From: Catenovulum sediminis
Lineage (GTDB): Bacteria > Pseudomonadota > Gammaproteobacteria > Enterobacterales > Alteromonadaceae
Length of the DNA stretch: 64,000 nt
Direction of reading: 5' to 3'
Assembly (NCBI RefSeq): GCF_007289895.1
Contig: NZ_CP041660.1
Span: 2,852,001-2,916,000, forward strand
Part shown: piece after piece, positions 30,835 through 39,644 of the stretch
Layout: each line of letters begins with the position of its first letter
How positions within the stretch are numbered: the first letter of the stretch is position 1
Notes under the pieces: model-generated
Told to the model about the DNA's origin: nothing
Database searches by the model: none
The model's input: the letters and a program-made list of their open reading frames with translations, nothing else
Program-made: the position numbers and the translations under genes

Positions 30835-30867
30835 CCCCGTAGGTTCATTGAGCGCTTACAATCGACC

Positions 30868-30946
30868 ACAGTCGTTTGTGGGTTTTATCAAATACCAGAC
30901 CTTGAGGGTTTCTGTGGCCGTATGACCATATTTCCGCTAATGCTTA
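30868..30946 (-). repeat. Left direct repeat, remainder after IS66 (dehydrogenase fragment)
   Basis: About 79 bases matching 50298-50376, that is the dehydrogenase codons around residues 225-250. Homology fades after the CATATTTCCGC tract; beyond that the sequence is island-specific. This marks the left junction of the insert. Confidence 0.88.
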
Positions 30947-31001
30947 CTTTATTCCTAAAAGTGGAGCGGAAGATCGGATATAAAATTAATATTAAAAAAA
31001 A

Positions 31002-31029
31002 TTGAATTTTTATGTTTTTGGTCTACAAT
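31002..31029 (+). promoter_or_regulatory. Sigma-70-like promoter at the head of the peptide cluster
   Basis: TTGAAT (31002-31007) and TACAAT (31024-31029) are separated by 16 bases. The element lies in the AT-rich segment just inside the left repeat and about 75 bases before the first cluster gene. It fits a housekeeping promoter for 31106 onward. Confidence 0.6.
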
Positions 31030-31105
31030 GCTGATTCAATTAAATATTATTAGTTGTGCAAGGGAATTATGATTTTTAGCCGAAGGGCTAATACAAGGAA
31101 TTAGT

Positions 31106-31618
31106 ATGCAAATTAACTTAATAAAAAATGATACACAGATCAATTCGGTCGCTTCTTCTAGTATTATTTCAATATTATCTAATGATAAATACATAAAAAG
31201 CAGTTACTTTTTATTTGATGGCTATTTTCGCAAATCTTCATATGAATCGAGATATGAAATTGAGCAACAACTGAACCAAACTGAGTTTATTTTAACTTCC
31301 GCGGCTACTTCACTGGCTTTATTTAAAGTAACGTCTTTCGACCCAGACAATGAGGTCATCAGTTTTAAGCTATTGCAATTATTTGATAATACCAATACGA
31401 CTTGTCAGCACACAATAAAGCATATTTTTAACAGTATTATTCAGTTCTTAGAAGAGCATTTTAAGGTCTCAAGGTTTTGCACAAGCCTTTTGTTAAATGA
31501 AAAATCAGGTACACCAGTGATTACTGAAAACATGGCGCTTGAAGCAACGCTTTCTGGGCAAGTTTTCTTAGATGGTCAATATAATGATTTATGTTTGTTT
31601 GGATATAACAAAAGGTAA
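31106..31618 (+). CDS. Hypothetical protein, possibly a degenerate GNAT-fold protein
   Basis: 170 residues, ATG preceded by AAGGA. I do not recognise it confidently. The C-terminal third (MALEATLSGQVFLDGQYNDLCLFGY) resembles the end of GNAT acetyltransferases, where an E..L..G...DG.Y.D...YG pattern recurs, but the acetyl-CoA loop motif is not evident. It is the first gene of the island cluster and sits three bases before a clearer GNAT gene. Low GC, like the rest of the cluster. Confidence 0.45.
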   Translation: MQINLIKNDTQINSVASSSIISILSNDKYIKSSYFLFDGYFRKSSYESRYEIEQQLNQTEFILTSAATSLALFKVTSFDPDNEVISFKLLQLFDNTNTTCQHTIKHIFNSIIQFLEEHFKVSRFCTSLLLNEKSGTPVITENMALEATLSGQVFLDGQYNDLCLFGYNKR

Positions 31619-31621
31619 CCC

Positions 31622-32158
31622 ATGGAGTTTTCAGGTTTATTCGTATCTTTTAGAAAAATTGAACCAGACGATATTGAGCGAGTAGCTGACTGGCTTCATT
31701 CTGATGTTTTTCGTGAAAATTTATATGCTATCCCTTTAGACAAAGGGATGTCTAAAAAAGATATCGTTATTGATTTTATTAAAAAGAATTCTGATGACTA
31801 TCACCCTGACAAGTATTTTGTGATTGAAGAAAAAAAGAATAAAAACTTAGTTGGTTTAACGTTATTTAATAATCTTGACTGGAAAAACAGAACGGTTGAA
31901 TACAACTACATTATAGGTGATCCCGCTAGAAGAAATGGTATTTATGGCTCAGATATATCACTGGCAATCTGTAATTATGCTTTTAATTCGCTGAACTTAA
32001 ATAAAGTGATTGGTTATACCTACGAATTTAATAAGCAAGCTCAACGTGTTAATAATTTTATTGCTGATGTTGAAGGGGTTTTAGTTGCTCACCATAAACA
32101 TCAGGGGCGCTATATTGATGTCATTATTCATAGCCTGAGTAAACGGAAGTTTTCGTGA
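31622..32158 (+). CDS. GNAT (RimJ/RimL-like) N-acyltransferase, C-terminal tail replaced by IS66 B
   Basis: 178 residues as read. VSFRKIEPDDIERVADWL opens the fold, the acyl-CoA loop region is IIGDPARRNGIYGSDI, and the C-terminus EGVLVAHHKHQGRYIDVII is typical of RimJ-like enzymes. The final Ser and stop codon come from the end of the IS66 element. Joining across one target copy (32154 to 34718) restores a frame with about 22 further residues that ends at 34784, overlapping the CPBP gene start. In a peptide cluster such an enzyme could acylate the precursor or give self-protection; both are inference. Confidence 0.78.
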   Translation: MEFSGLFVSFRKIEPDDIERVADWLHSDVFRENLYAIPLDKGMSKKDIVIDFIKKNSDDYHPDKYFVIEEKKNKNLVGLTLFNNLDWKNRTVEYNYIIGDPARRNGIYGSDISLAICNYAFNSLNLNKVIGYTYEFNKQAQRVNNFIADVEGVLVAHHKHQGRYIDVIIHSLSKRKFS

Positions 32159-32238
32159 CCTTACGGCAACATAGCGCAAATAATTAAAATCAACTTGGCA
32201 TACTTGATTGCAACCTAAACAAACCAAGGCGCAATCAA

Positions 32239-32628
32239 ATGAACACCACCTTATCGTTAGAACAAACCAAAGCACAATTTGCCCACTGGCGCGACAACAA
32301 AGAAACTTTAGGCACAATCACACCAGATAAATTACGCAGGCAAGCTGTTGAGCTGACACAACACTATTCCACCACTAAAGTCGTGACAACTCTAGGATTA
32401 AGTGGCTCAGTGATTAAACGTTGGCAATCAGACTTAAAACTCACTCAAACAACCGACGCCCCCATTGACGCATTTGTTGCTTTGCCAAACAGCCAGGCGG
32501 TTTATTCAACTATTGCACAAGCATCAATTGTATTAAACGATGGCTCTAGCATTGTACTCAATGGCGGTGCCAGTACTCAGTTATTGTCCGTTATCGCACA
32601 AGCTTGTAACACTGCCAATCAACTTTAA
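32239..32628 (+). CDS. IS66 B first accessory protein (TnpA-like)
   Basis: 129 residues with a helix-turn-helix region (LTQHYSTTKVVTTLGLSGSV followed by IKRW) and a C-terminal ASIVLNDGSSIVLNGG segment as in IS66-family orf1 proteins. It precedes the TnpB-like gene by 11 bases. Confidence 0.8.
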   Translation: MNTTLSLEQTKAQFAHWRDNKETLGTITPDKLRRQAVELTQHYSTTKVVTTLGLSGSVIKRWQSDLKLTQTTDAPIDAFVALPNSQAVYSTIAQASIVLNDGSSIVLNGGASTQLLSVIAQACNTANQL

Positions 32629-32639
32629 CAGGTGCGTTT

Positions 32640-32969
32640 ATGTTACAACTCTCTGCTCAAACCGCCATATTGTTAGCCACCCAGCCGCAAGACTTCCGCA
32701 AAGGCATTGATGGCTTTGTTGCCGTATGTCGTGATTCATTACAACAAAACCCCAGGGCGGATATTCGCTTTGTGTTTATTAACAAAAGTCGAACCATGCT
32801 ACGGGTATTAACCTATGATGGCAGTGGCTATTGGCTGATGACTAAACGTTTGTCTAAAGGACGCTTTCAAAACTGGCCAAATTCACAAAATAAAGTATCG
32901 CCCATGTTGGCGACTGAACTTAGGGTGCTGTTAAAGGGTGAAGCCAACCCAACTTATAAAAAAGTATAA
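32640..32969 (+). CDS. tnpB: IS66 B TnpB-like accessory protein
   Basis: 109 residues with the IS66 Orf2 signature QPQDFRKGIDGFVAVCRD and a FVFINKSRTMLRVLTYDGSGYWL block, ending shortly after LSKGRFQNWP. Intact. Confidence 0.92.
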   Translation: MLQLSAQTAILLATQPQDFRKGIDGFVAVCRDSLQQNPRADIRFVFINKSRTMLRVLTYDGSGYWLMTKRLSKGRFQNWPNSQNKVSPMLATELRVLLKGEANPTYKKV

Positions 32970-33071
32970 AATAAATTGAACTAAATGAAATGCCTGTGAT
33001 CTGATCTGGCAACTAAACAAAATAACCATGCAAAATAACCATGCAAAATAACCATGCAAAATAACAAGATA

Positions 33072-34652
33072 ATGACTCAAACTTTTACCGACATCAGTAG
33101 CCAAGCATTGGATGCATTGATTGAGCGGGTGACACAAGCCAAAGAGCACCAATTAACACTTTCATCAGAAGATTGTGCATTACTCTTAGATGCCTTAGTC
33201 ACCCTAGCCAGTATGCAAGAGCGGCTCAATGACAATGACATCACCATAAATAAGCTAAGAAAACTGGCAGGCATGGTTCAATCATCCGAGCGTTTAAAAT
33301 CGAACTTAACGAAAAGCAAAAAACCTAAACAGCATGGGCGAAAAAACAAAGTCCAACCGACACAAATAAAACCAGAAGTGATTCACCACAAACACACCGA
33401 TTTACAAAAGGGTGATAGCTGCCTTGAATGCCCAACGGGCAAACTATACAAATTTGAACCTGCAACCTTTTTAAGAATTACCGGACAAAGTCCATTCAAA
33501 CCAGAGCAACACGTCATGGAGCGCCTGCGCTGTAATGCCTGTGGCGCTTATTTTACTGCCGCGGTCACTGACGATGTACTGGCCGATGGTGATGTACACC
33601 AAAAGTATGGTTACACCGCGCGCTCGTTAATGTGTCTATATAAATATTTTGCAGGCTCACCTTTTTATCGCCAAGGCAGCATGCAAGATTTATTAGGGGT
33701 CTCTATCAGCGCATCGACCATCTTTGACCAAATAGAGCATGTCGCGAATGCAATTTACCCAGTACACAAATATTTAACCGAGCTGGCAGCGACAGCCGAA
33801 CATTACCATTTGGACGACACAACGAATCGAATTTTAAACCAAACCTCAGTGATGAAAAAATCACGAGATGGTAAAACCAGAGCGCGCACAGGCATTTATA
33901 CATCAGGGTTAATTGCCAAAGTAGCAGAGTACAACATCGTGCTATTCCAAACCAACATAGGCCATGCTGGTGAATTTATCGATGAGATATTACAAAAACG
34001 GCCAAACGATTTAGCTGAGCCCATATTAATGAGTGATGCACTTTCGGCCAATCAACCGAGCAAAGTAAAAGTTAAAATGAGCTTGTGTAATAGTCATGCT
34101 AGGCGGCAATTTTATGATGTACACAGTCATTTTCCAGAAGAAGTGGCTTGGGTCATAGAAGAGTATGGCAAAATCTGGCATCACGAAAGCATAGTTCAAC
34201 AACAGAACATGTCAGCACAACAACGGCTTGTTTATCACCAGCAACACTCGTTGCCAGTGATGTACAGTATTGCCAATTGGGGGAAAGCGCATTTAGACAA
34301 GGGCACAGTAGAAGCCAATAGTGGTTTAGGTAAAGCAATTAATTATTACTTAAAACATTTTGCTGGACTGAGTGCATTCTGCAGCACAGAAGGTGCACAA
34401 CTAGACAACAACAAAATAGAAAACCAATTAAAGTTAATTATACGCGATAGAAAAAATGCGATGTTCAAAAAAACGCAAGTGGGCGCAGACATTGGTGATG
34501 TATTAACCTCACTCATTGCAACCTGTGTTGAAGCAGGCGCCAATGCGCTAGAGTATTTGACTGTGCTGCAGCGCGAAAGTGAACAAATTAGATTAACGCC
34601 AGAGCTTTACTTACCTTGGAATTATACGGCTCAAAACCAAAGCTCAGATTAA
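33072..34652 (+). CDS. IS66 B transposase
   Basis: 526 residues from the ATG at 33072 (an in-frame ATG at 33054 lies in the triplicated 13-mer). It has an N-terminal coiled-coil/HTH region, a zinc-like CLECPTGK...CNACGAYF segment, and a DDE domain with HLDDTTNRIL, ILMSDALSANQP and NKIENQLKLIIRDRKNAMF. It appears complete. Confidence 0.93.
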   Translation: MTQTFTDISSQALDALIERVTQAKEHQLTLSSEDCALLLDALVTLASMQERLNDNDITINKLRKLAGMVQSSERLKSNLTKSKKPKQHGRKNKVQPTQIKPEVIHHKHTDLQKGDSCLECPTGKLYKFEPATFLRITGQSPFKPEQHVMERLRCNACGAYFTAAVTDDVLADGDVHQKYGYTARSLMCLYKYFAGSPFYRQGSMQDLLGVSISASTIFDQIEHVANAIYPVHKYLTELAATAEHYHLDDTTNRILNQTSVMKKSRDGKTRARTGIYTSGLIAKVAEYNIVLFQTNIGHAGEFIDEILQKRPNDLAEPILMSDALSANQPSKVKVKMSLCNSHARRQFYDVHSHFPEEVAWVIEEYGKIWHHESIVQQQNMSAQQRLVYHQQHSLPVMYSIANWGKAHLDKGTVEANSGLGKAINYYLKHFAGLSAFCSTEGAQLDNNKIENQLKLIIRDRKNAMFKKTQVGADIGDVLTSLIATCVEAGANALEYLTVLQRESEQIRLTPELYLPWNYTAQNQSSD

Positions 34653-34767
34653 ATTCTGGGCTTAAACACATTTCTACGGCTAAGTTGCGCTAACTTGCCG
34701 TAAGGTCACAAGTTTTCTAGTTTTATAAAAGAAAACAAGGAATTAATGTTAAGGAAGTATTATAAAT

Positions 34768-35358
34768 ATGGAATTTTTCAATAATATTTCTACCTTCTAC
34801 CTTATTAGCTTTTTGATGTTATTCCGAGCTTTCTTATATCAATTGCCAGGCTATTTGCTTGATGCCGTGGTTTTAGTCTTAGGTCTTGGGCTTTTGGGGC
34901 AGGTATTTAAATTGACAGAACTTTCGTTATATCAGTTTGCTTTATTTCCAGTGTTCGGCGTTGTGATGTTTTTAATTTCGACAGGGATTAGTTCTCATCT
35001 TAAGTTAACACTTCAGGCGATGATAAATAATCTAACGAGGTTAGATCGCGATATCTATTGGCTTACTTTATTGCATTTAGCCACTGCCATTTACGAAGAA
35101 ATAATATGGCGTGGAATTTTTTTGATAGCAATGTCGAATATTGCAGGTGCGAGTTTGTCGGTTATCGTGTCTTCTGTGTTTTTTGTGGTGTGGCATAAAA
35201 GCCAATTAATATCATGGCGTCATGTTACTGAGATGTTTTTATTTAGTATCGTGCAGTGTGTTTTGTATTTTATTTTTGAGAATATTTTTCTAATTATTAC
35301 GATTCATTTCATCAGAAATATTTTTGTCGTTATAACAAATTATGGGTTAAAAAGATGA
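34768..35358 (+). CDS. CPBP family glutamic-type intramembrane protease
   Basis: 196 residues, strongly hydrophobic with about six helices. All three catalytic motifs are present: E110-E111...R115 (EEIIWR), F139...H143 (FVVWH) and H180...N184 (HFIRN). Family members prenyl-process in eukaryotes and in bacteria occur in bacteriocin and quorum-peptide loci as processing or immunity proteins. Its stop overlaps the next ATG (ATGA), so it is coupled to the MacA-like gene. A role in leader removal or self-protection is inference. Confidence 0.85.
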   Translation: MEFFNNISTFYLISFLMLFRAFLYQLPGYLLDAVVLVLGLGLLGQVFKLTELSLYQFALFPVFGVVMFLISTGISSHLKLTLQAMINNLTRLDRDIYWLTLLHLATAIYEEIIWRGIFLIAMSNIAGASLSVIVSSVFFVVWHKSQLISWRHVTEMFLFSIVQCVLYFIFENIFLIITIHFIRNIFVVITNYGLKR

Positions 35359-36374
35359 AACTTGTGGTGTTGCTGTTTGTTACATTAATTGTTGGTGCTT
35401 TATATATGCAGTTAGGCTGGAGTAGAAATACAACGCCGAATGCTTATGAAACATACCGTGTTAAATCTGGCGACTTAATTATTACTCATACGGTTAGCGG
35501 TATTTTTGAGAGTAAAAATAAGTTTATTGTGCGTAGTGGTATGACAGGTAAAGTCGAAGAACTTTTAATTAATGAAGGCGATACAGTTAATAAAGGTCAA
35601 CCAATTGTTAAGTTAGATTGCCGCAAACATAACTTAGAAATAGAGGATATTAAATTATCTATTGAGCGAACAAACTACTCATTAAATCATTTTAAGAAAG
35701 AAGAGCAAGCTTTAGAAAGCCTTTACCAGGCTGGTGGTAAGTCTAAACAAGAGGTTAGTGAATTAACTTATAAAATAGCTGAACTGGATTTTGACCATAA
35801 GCGACTAATTAATGAATTAAAGCAAAAGCATCTTATGGCTGAACATTGCTTAGTTCATAGTGCTACTAATGGGGTTGTTTCTGATGTGTTGGTGAAAGAA
35901 GGGCAGATAGTAAATAGTGGTGAAAAATTTGCTCAACTTATTGATACCAGTGATATCAAGTTAGTTTCTTATGTTAATGAGTTTGATGTTAAAAGTTTTG
36001 AAGTGGGTCAAAAAATTAAAGTGTCTTTAGGCGAATATGACAAAACCAGCTTTGATGGCCAAATTACTTATATTAGTGAGCTAGTTGTTAAACATGAGGG
36101 AGCAAATGCTGTTGAAGTTGAGTTCAGCCTTGACAATATGACTCAGGGTATAAAGGTTGGTCAGCAGGCTATCGTGAATGTTGAAACCAACTCATACCTT
36201 AATGTGAAAATCGTACCGCAAGAATTTTTGAAATTTACTGAACAAGGTATTTTTATCAACTTTCTGGACGGAGACGAAATAGCAGCAAAGCAAATAACAC
36301 CCGTAGGCGGTGATTATATCAATGTTGGCGTGCGTGATGAGCTTATTGAAGGAATGCAATTAATTAAGCATTAA
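35355..36374 (+). CDS. HlyD/MacA-type periplasmic adaptor protein
   Basis: 339 residues with one N-terminal transmembrane anchor (about 4-16). The biotinyl-lipoyl-like halves are split around a coiled coil: GMTGKVEELLINEGDTVNKG and ATNGVVSDVLVKEGQIVNSG flank the hairpin at about 85-160. A beta-barrel follows with VNEFDVKSFEVGQKIKVSLG. It links an inner-membrane ABC pump to TolC. It is followed after 16 bases by the ATPase gene. Confidence 0.9.
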   Translation: MKLVVLLFVTLIVGALYMQLGWSRNTTPNAYETYRVKSGDLIITHTVSGIFESKNKFIVRSGMTGKVEELLINEGDTVNKGQPIVKLDCRKHNLEIEDIKLSIERTNYSLNHFKKEEQALESLYQAGGKSKQEVSELTYKIAELDFDHKRLINELKQKHLMAEHCLVHSATNGVVSDVLVKEGQIVNSGEKFAQLIDTSDIKLVSYVNEFDVKSFEVGQKIKVSLGEYDKTSFDGQITYISELVVKHEGANAVEVEFSLDNMTQGIKVGQQAIVNVETNSYLNVKIVPQEFLKFTEQGIFINFLDGDEIAAKQITPVGGDYINVGVRDELIEGMQLIKH

Positions 36375-36390
36375 ACCAGGTATTGTTTTT

Positions 36391-37056
36391 ATGATCGAGC
36401 TACAGGATGTCAATAAACATTATGCAATTTACCGGGATAAATTACCCGTTATTAACAATATCAATATGGTTATTGGTAGCGGCGAAATGGTAAGTATTAT
36501 CGGTCGATCTGGCTCGGGTAAATCAACATTACTTAATTTAATTGGTTGTTTAGATACGGTGTCATCCGGAAAAATTATGGTGAATAACCAAGATGTGTCC
36601 AGTTTAGACTCAAATGGTATGGCAAATTTAAGAAATGAGCGCTTTGGTTTTGTATTTCAGTCGTTCAATCTCATTGCTAGAAGCAGTGCGATTAAAAATG
36701 TAGAAGTGCCAATGATTTATAAAGGAATACCAAAGAAGGAGCGGATTGAACGAGCGGAAAAAACGTTAGCTAAATTAAATATGTTTGACAGGAAAGAGCA
36801 TTACCCTCGTCAGCTTTCTGGAGGTCAACAGCAACGGGTTGCTATTGCCAGAGCACTAGTTAACAAGCCTGATATTATTTTGGCGGATGAGCCAACAGGC
36901 GCACTTGATTCAAAAAATGCCAATGAAATTATGCAAATATTTCGTGAGCTTACCCAAGAAGGGAAAACAGTCATTATAGTGACTCATGACCCTAAAGTTG
37001 CAGAGCAATCTGATCGTGTTTTTGAAATGGAAGATGGTTATTTAAAAGGGCAGTAA
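36391..37056 (+). CDS. MacB/LolD-type ABC transporter ATPase
   Basis: 221 residues. Walker A GRSGSGKSTLLN, Q-loop VFQSFNLI, signature LSGGQQQRVAIARAL, Walker B IILADEPTGALD and the switch His in VTHDP are all intact. It is a stand-alone ATPase paired with the following permease, the split form of MacB. Its stop codon overlaps the next ATG. Confidence 0.95.
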   Translation: MIELQDVNKHYAIYRDKLPVINNINMVIGSGEMVSIIGRSGSGKSTLLNLIGCLDTVSSGKIMVNNQDVSSLDSNGMANLRNERFGFVFQSFNLIARSSAIKNVEVPMIYKGIPKKERIERAEKTLAKLNMFDRKEHYPRQLSGGQQQRVAIARALVNKPDIILADEPTGALDSKNANEIMQIFRELTQEGKTVIIVTHDPKVAEQSDRVFEMEDGYLKGQ

Positions 37057-38306
37057 TGGATACTTACATAAAATTGAGAGCGCTTATTACTACAGCTGTT
37101 GAGGCGCTTTCCGAAAATAAATTAAGAAGTTTACTTAGTTTGTCCGGCATCATGATTGGCATTGCTTCTATTGTATTAGTGGTTAGTGTGAACGAGTCTG
37201 GCCGACAGCTGATTTTTAAAGAGCTGGAAACATTTGGCTTAACATCTATATGGATTTCAAGGGACTGGACTGATTATTATGACCAAAAATATGGTGCTGT
37301 ATATGGTACAGGGTTGTTTAATGAAGATTATCAGTATATTCGTCAACAGTGTTGTGCCAGCTTAAAGCGACTATCTCCCATTATTACGCTTTTATCAGAT
37401 AAGTCAGTGAGCTTTCGAGGGAAAGATATTCGGGCCAATGTGATTGGTGTTAATGAAGAGTTTGACCTTATTAATAATGAAACTTTGGCCCAAGGACGGT
37501 TTATCTCCAGTACTGATATAAAACAAAAAAACTTTGTCACCGTGATCAGCCAAGATGTCGAGAAAGTATTAATGGAATCGGGCGTAAAATACCCTATCGG
37601 TGAACAAATAAATATTGCTGATAATTGGTTCACTATTGTAGGTGTGATTAAAAATAAAAGCCGAGATTTTATTTCCAGCATAGGAGCCAATAAAACTGAC
37701 CCAAATATAAGAATGTTGACTCCCTATACGACCATTCAAAATATTAAGGGAAATAATAGAGAGATTAGCTATTTCCAAGGGCAGGCGAAGGATATAGATG
37801 CTGCTGAACTTGCTGTTTATCAAGTTAAAAATTACTTAACTAAAAAGTATAAAAATCACTTTAGTTATAAAGGGGAAACCATGGTTCAGTACATAGATAC
37901 TGCCAACAATATTTTAAAGAATATTTCACTTGTCGGTTTAGTTACCGCGCTTGTCTCACTGGTTGTCGGTGGCCTGGCGGTATTGAATGTTATGTTTATG
38001 TCAGTGGTTGAAAGAACCAGAGAAATCGGTATTAGAAAAGCAATAGGAGCCAAAAATCGGGATATTCTGACTCAGTTTGTTTTAGAGTCGGTATTAATAA
38101 CCATTATTGGTGGTGTACTGGGTATAAGCTTAGCTTACTTAAGTATTACATCAGTCAGCCTGATTTATCATTTTGATGTTTCAACATCACAGTTCGGTGT
38201 TTTAATCGCACTGATTAGCACATTAACTGTTGGTTTTTTCTCCGGTTTATATCCCGCGATAAAAGCGGCGAATTTAAAACCTATTGAGTCGTTGCGGTAT
38301 GATTAA
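37056..38306 (+). CDS. MacB-type ABC transporter permease
   Basis: 416 residues. One N-terminal helix (about 25-48), a large periplasmic domain (50-290) and three C-terminal helices, with ERTREIGIRKAIGAKNRDIL, the FtsX/MacB signature. It uses ATP hydrolysis to move substrates, often peptides or lipopeptides, from the periplasm through TolC. It overlaps the TolC-like gene by eight bases. Confidence 0.93.
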   Translation: MDTYIKLRALITTAVEALSENKLRSLLSLSGIMIGIASIVLVVSVNESGRQLIFKELETFGLTSIWISRDWTDYYDQKYGAVYGTGLFNEDYQYIRQQCCASLKRLSPIITLLSDKSVSFRGKDIRANVIGVNEEFDLINNETLAQGRFISSTDIKQKNFVTVISQDVEKVLMESGVKYPIGEQINIADNWFTIVGVIKNKSRDFISSIGANKTDPNIRMLTPYTTIQNIKGNNREISYFQGQAKDIDAAELAVYQVKNYLTKKYKNHFSYKGETMVQYIDTANNILKNISLVGLVTALVSLVVGGLAVLNVMFMSVVERTREIGIRKAIGAKNRDILTQFVLESVLITIIGGVLGISLAYLSITSVSLIYHFDVSTSQFGVLIALISTLTVGFFSGLYPAIKAANLKPIESLRYD

Positions 38307-39630
38307 GTATTTAGGGTTTGCATTATTCGTTTTGTTATATAGCTATCGGGCGGAATCTTGTCCTGAAGCTAATACTGTAACAATTGTTGAAAATAGCCAC
38401 TTAACTGAATTGGTAAAATTAATTTTGGTGAACAGTTATGATGTTAAAAAGGGTCTGATTGATTTACAAATTTCAGAGCAAAATATTCAAACTAAACTGA
38501 GTGAGTTTTACCCTAAAGTCGATGTCGCTTTAAGTATTGATAATATTAAAAAGTATGGCACTTTGCCAGGTATCGATTCGGTGTTATTACAAGGGCAGGA
38601 TGATATCGATTCGTCAACATTTACCACATCATTAAGTGTTAACCTCTATAGTGGAGGATATCACTGGAATAACTATAAAAAATCACTTTTGGAAAAACAA
38701 TTAACGGAAAGTGAAAATCAATTTGCCCGATTTACTATTGCACAAAAGGCAATCCAACTTTATCACAACCTCAAAGTTGCAACATTGAATTACCAAAAGT
38801 CACAGCTTAAATTGAGGTTAGAGCAAAATTACTTAACTGTGCAAACGACGTCTTTTCGAGCTGGTTTAATTAATGAAGCTGAACTTCATGATCAGCAAAA
38901 AAGTGTTTGGGATCTTGAGCAGGAGGTAGCGTATTTTGACTATGAAACCAAGATATATGAAGCTATTTTGCTTGAGTTACTAGATGAGGATGTCGTTAAA
39001 TTTAATCATCAAATTGCTGTATACCTGAAAGCCGAAGATTATGTCAAAGTATTTGCCGACCTGGGTGTTAAATTAGAGAAAAATATTGATGTGCTAAAAG
39101 CTGAAAGCCATTACCAGCAATCAAAGTACGATATTGAATTAGCTAAAAGTCGCTATCGGCCTAAGTTCGATTTATCTGTTAACCAAATTTATTTTAACTT
39201 AAGTAAAAATGGTTCATTTGATGCCTTTGATCACATGCAACAGGATAGACGCCAAATAACCTTATCAATGAGATGGAATTTATTTGAGGGTTTTGCTGCT
39301 GACAGTAAATATAAAAGTGCTGTTTATCAGTCGGCAAAATTAAAAATGGAGTTGTTAGATACTCAGCGTGAGATTAAAAATCAAAATAAAGAAATACATT
39401 TGAAAATGAGCCTTATTAATAAGGAAGTTAATCAATTACAACGAAAGCAGAAAATGCTGGAAAGAGAATTTACGCTATTGGAAGCTGAAAATAATCAAGG
39501 GTTGATTGAAGATCTGGCGGTAGCTAATCAAGCCAATAAATTAAAAATAATTGATATTGAATTGTTAGAAAAAGCCAGTCAAATCGCTTTATTAAAAGTT
39601 GATGAGTTTAGTTTAGTGGTTAAACAGTAA
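38299..39630 (+). CDS. TolC-family outer membrane efflux protein
   Basis: 443 residues from the ATG at 38299, overlapping the permease stop; this start gives a clean signal peptide (MIKYLGFALFVLLYSYRAES). Long amphipathic helices dominate, with paired repeats typical of TolC, and short barrel-like strands (SLSVNLYSGG and LSMRWNLFEGF). It completes a tripartite pump with the three preceding genes. Confidence 0.87.
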   Translation: MIKYLGFALFVLLYSYRAESCPEANTVTIVENSHLTELVKLILVNSYDVKKGLIDLQISEQNIQTKLSEFYPKVDVALSIDNIKKYGTLPGIDSVLLQGQDDIDSSTFTTSLSVNLYSGGYHWNNYKKSLLEKQLTESENQFARFTIAQKAIQLYHNLKVATLNYQKSQLKLRLEQNYLTVQTTSFRAGLINEAELHDQQKSVWDLEQEVAYFDYETKIYEAILLELLDEDVVKFNHQIAVYLKAEDYVKVFADLGVKLEKNIDVLKAESHYQQSKYDIELAKSRYRPKFDLSVNQIYFNLSKNGSFDAFDHMQQDRRQITLSMRWNLFEGFAADSKYKSAVYQSAKLKMELLDTQREIKNQNKEIHLKMSLINKEVNQLQRKQKMLEREFTLLEAENNQGLIEDLAVANQANKLKIIDIELLEKASQIALLKVDEFSLVVKQ

Positions 39631-39644
39631 GGTAGTAAAAAGTT

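Larger units (their letters stand above)
28475..30859 (+). mobile_element. IS66-family insertion sequence A
   Basis: 2,385 bases with imperfect terminal inverted repeats (GTAAGCGCCTAATGAACTAA on the left; the right end read inward is GTAAGCGCTCAATGAACCTA). An 8-bp target duplication AATCGACC lies at 28467-28474 and 30860-30867, and the uninterrupted site is seen once in the right-hand copy at 50290. It carries the three-gene IS66 set tnpA-tnpB-tnpC, all intact. Confidence 0.97.
32155..34709 (+). mobile_element. IS66-family insertion sequence B (different subtype)
   Basis: 2,555 bases with terminal inverted repeats: left GTGACCTTACGGCAACATAG, right (read inward) GTGACCTTACGGCAAGTTAG. A perfect 8-bp target duplication AAGTTTTC lies at 32147-32154 and 34710-34717. 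It carries three IS66-type genes unlike those of element A. A triplicated 13-mer (AAAATAACCATGC, 33019-33057) precedes the transposase. Confidence 0.97.

Noticed and set aside
31068-31103. Eleven-codon leader peptide before the first cluster gene
   Set aside because: An ATG with stop exists, but with no run of regulatory codons or attenuator stem it is not distinguishable from chance.
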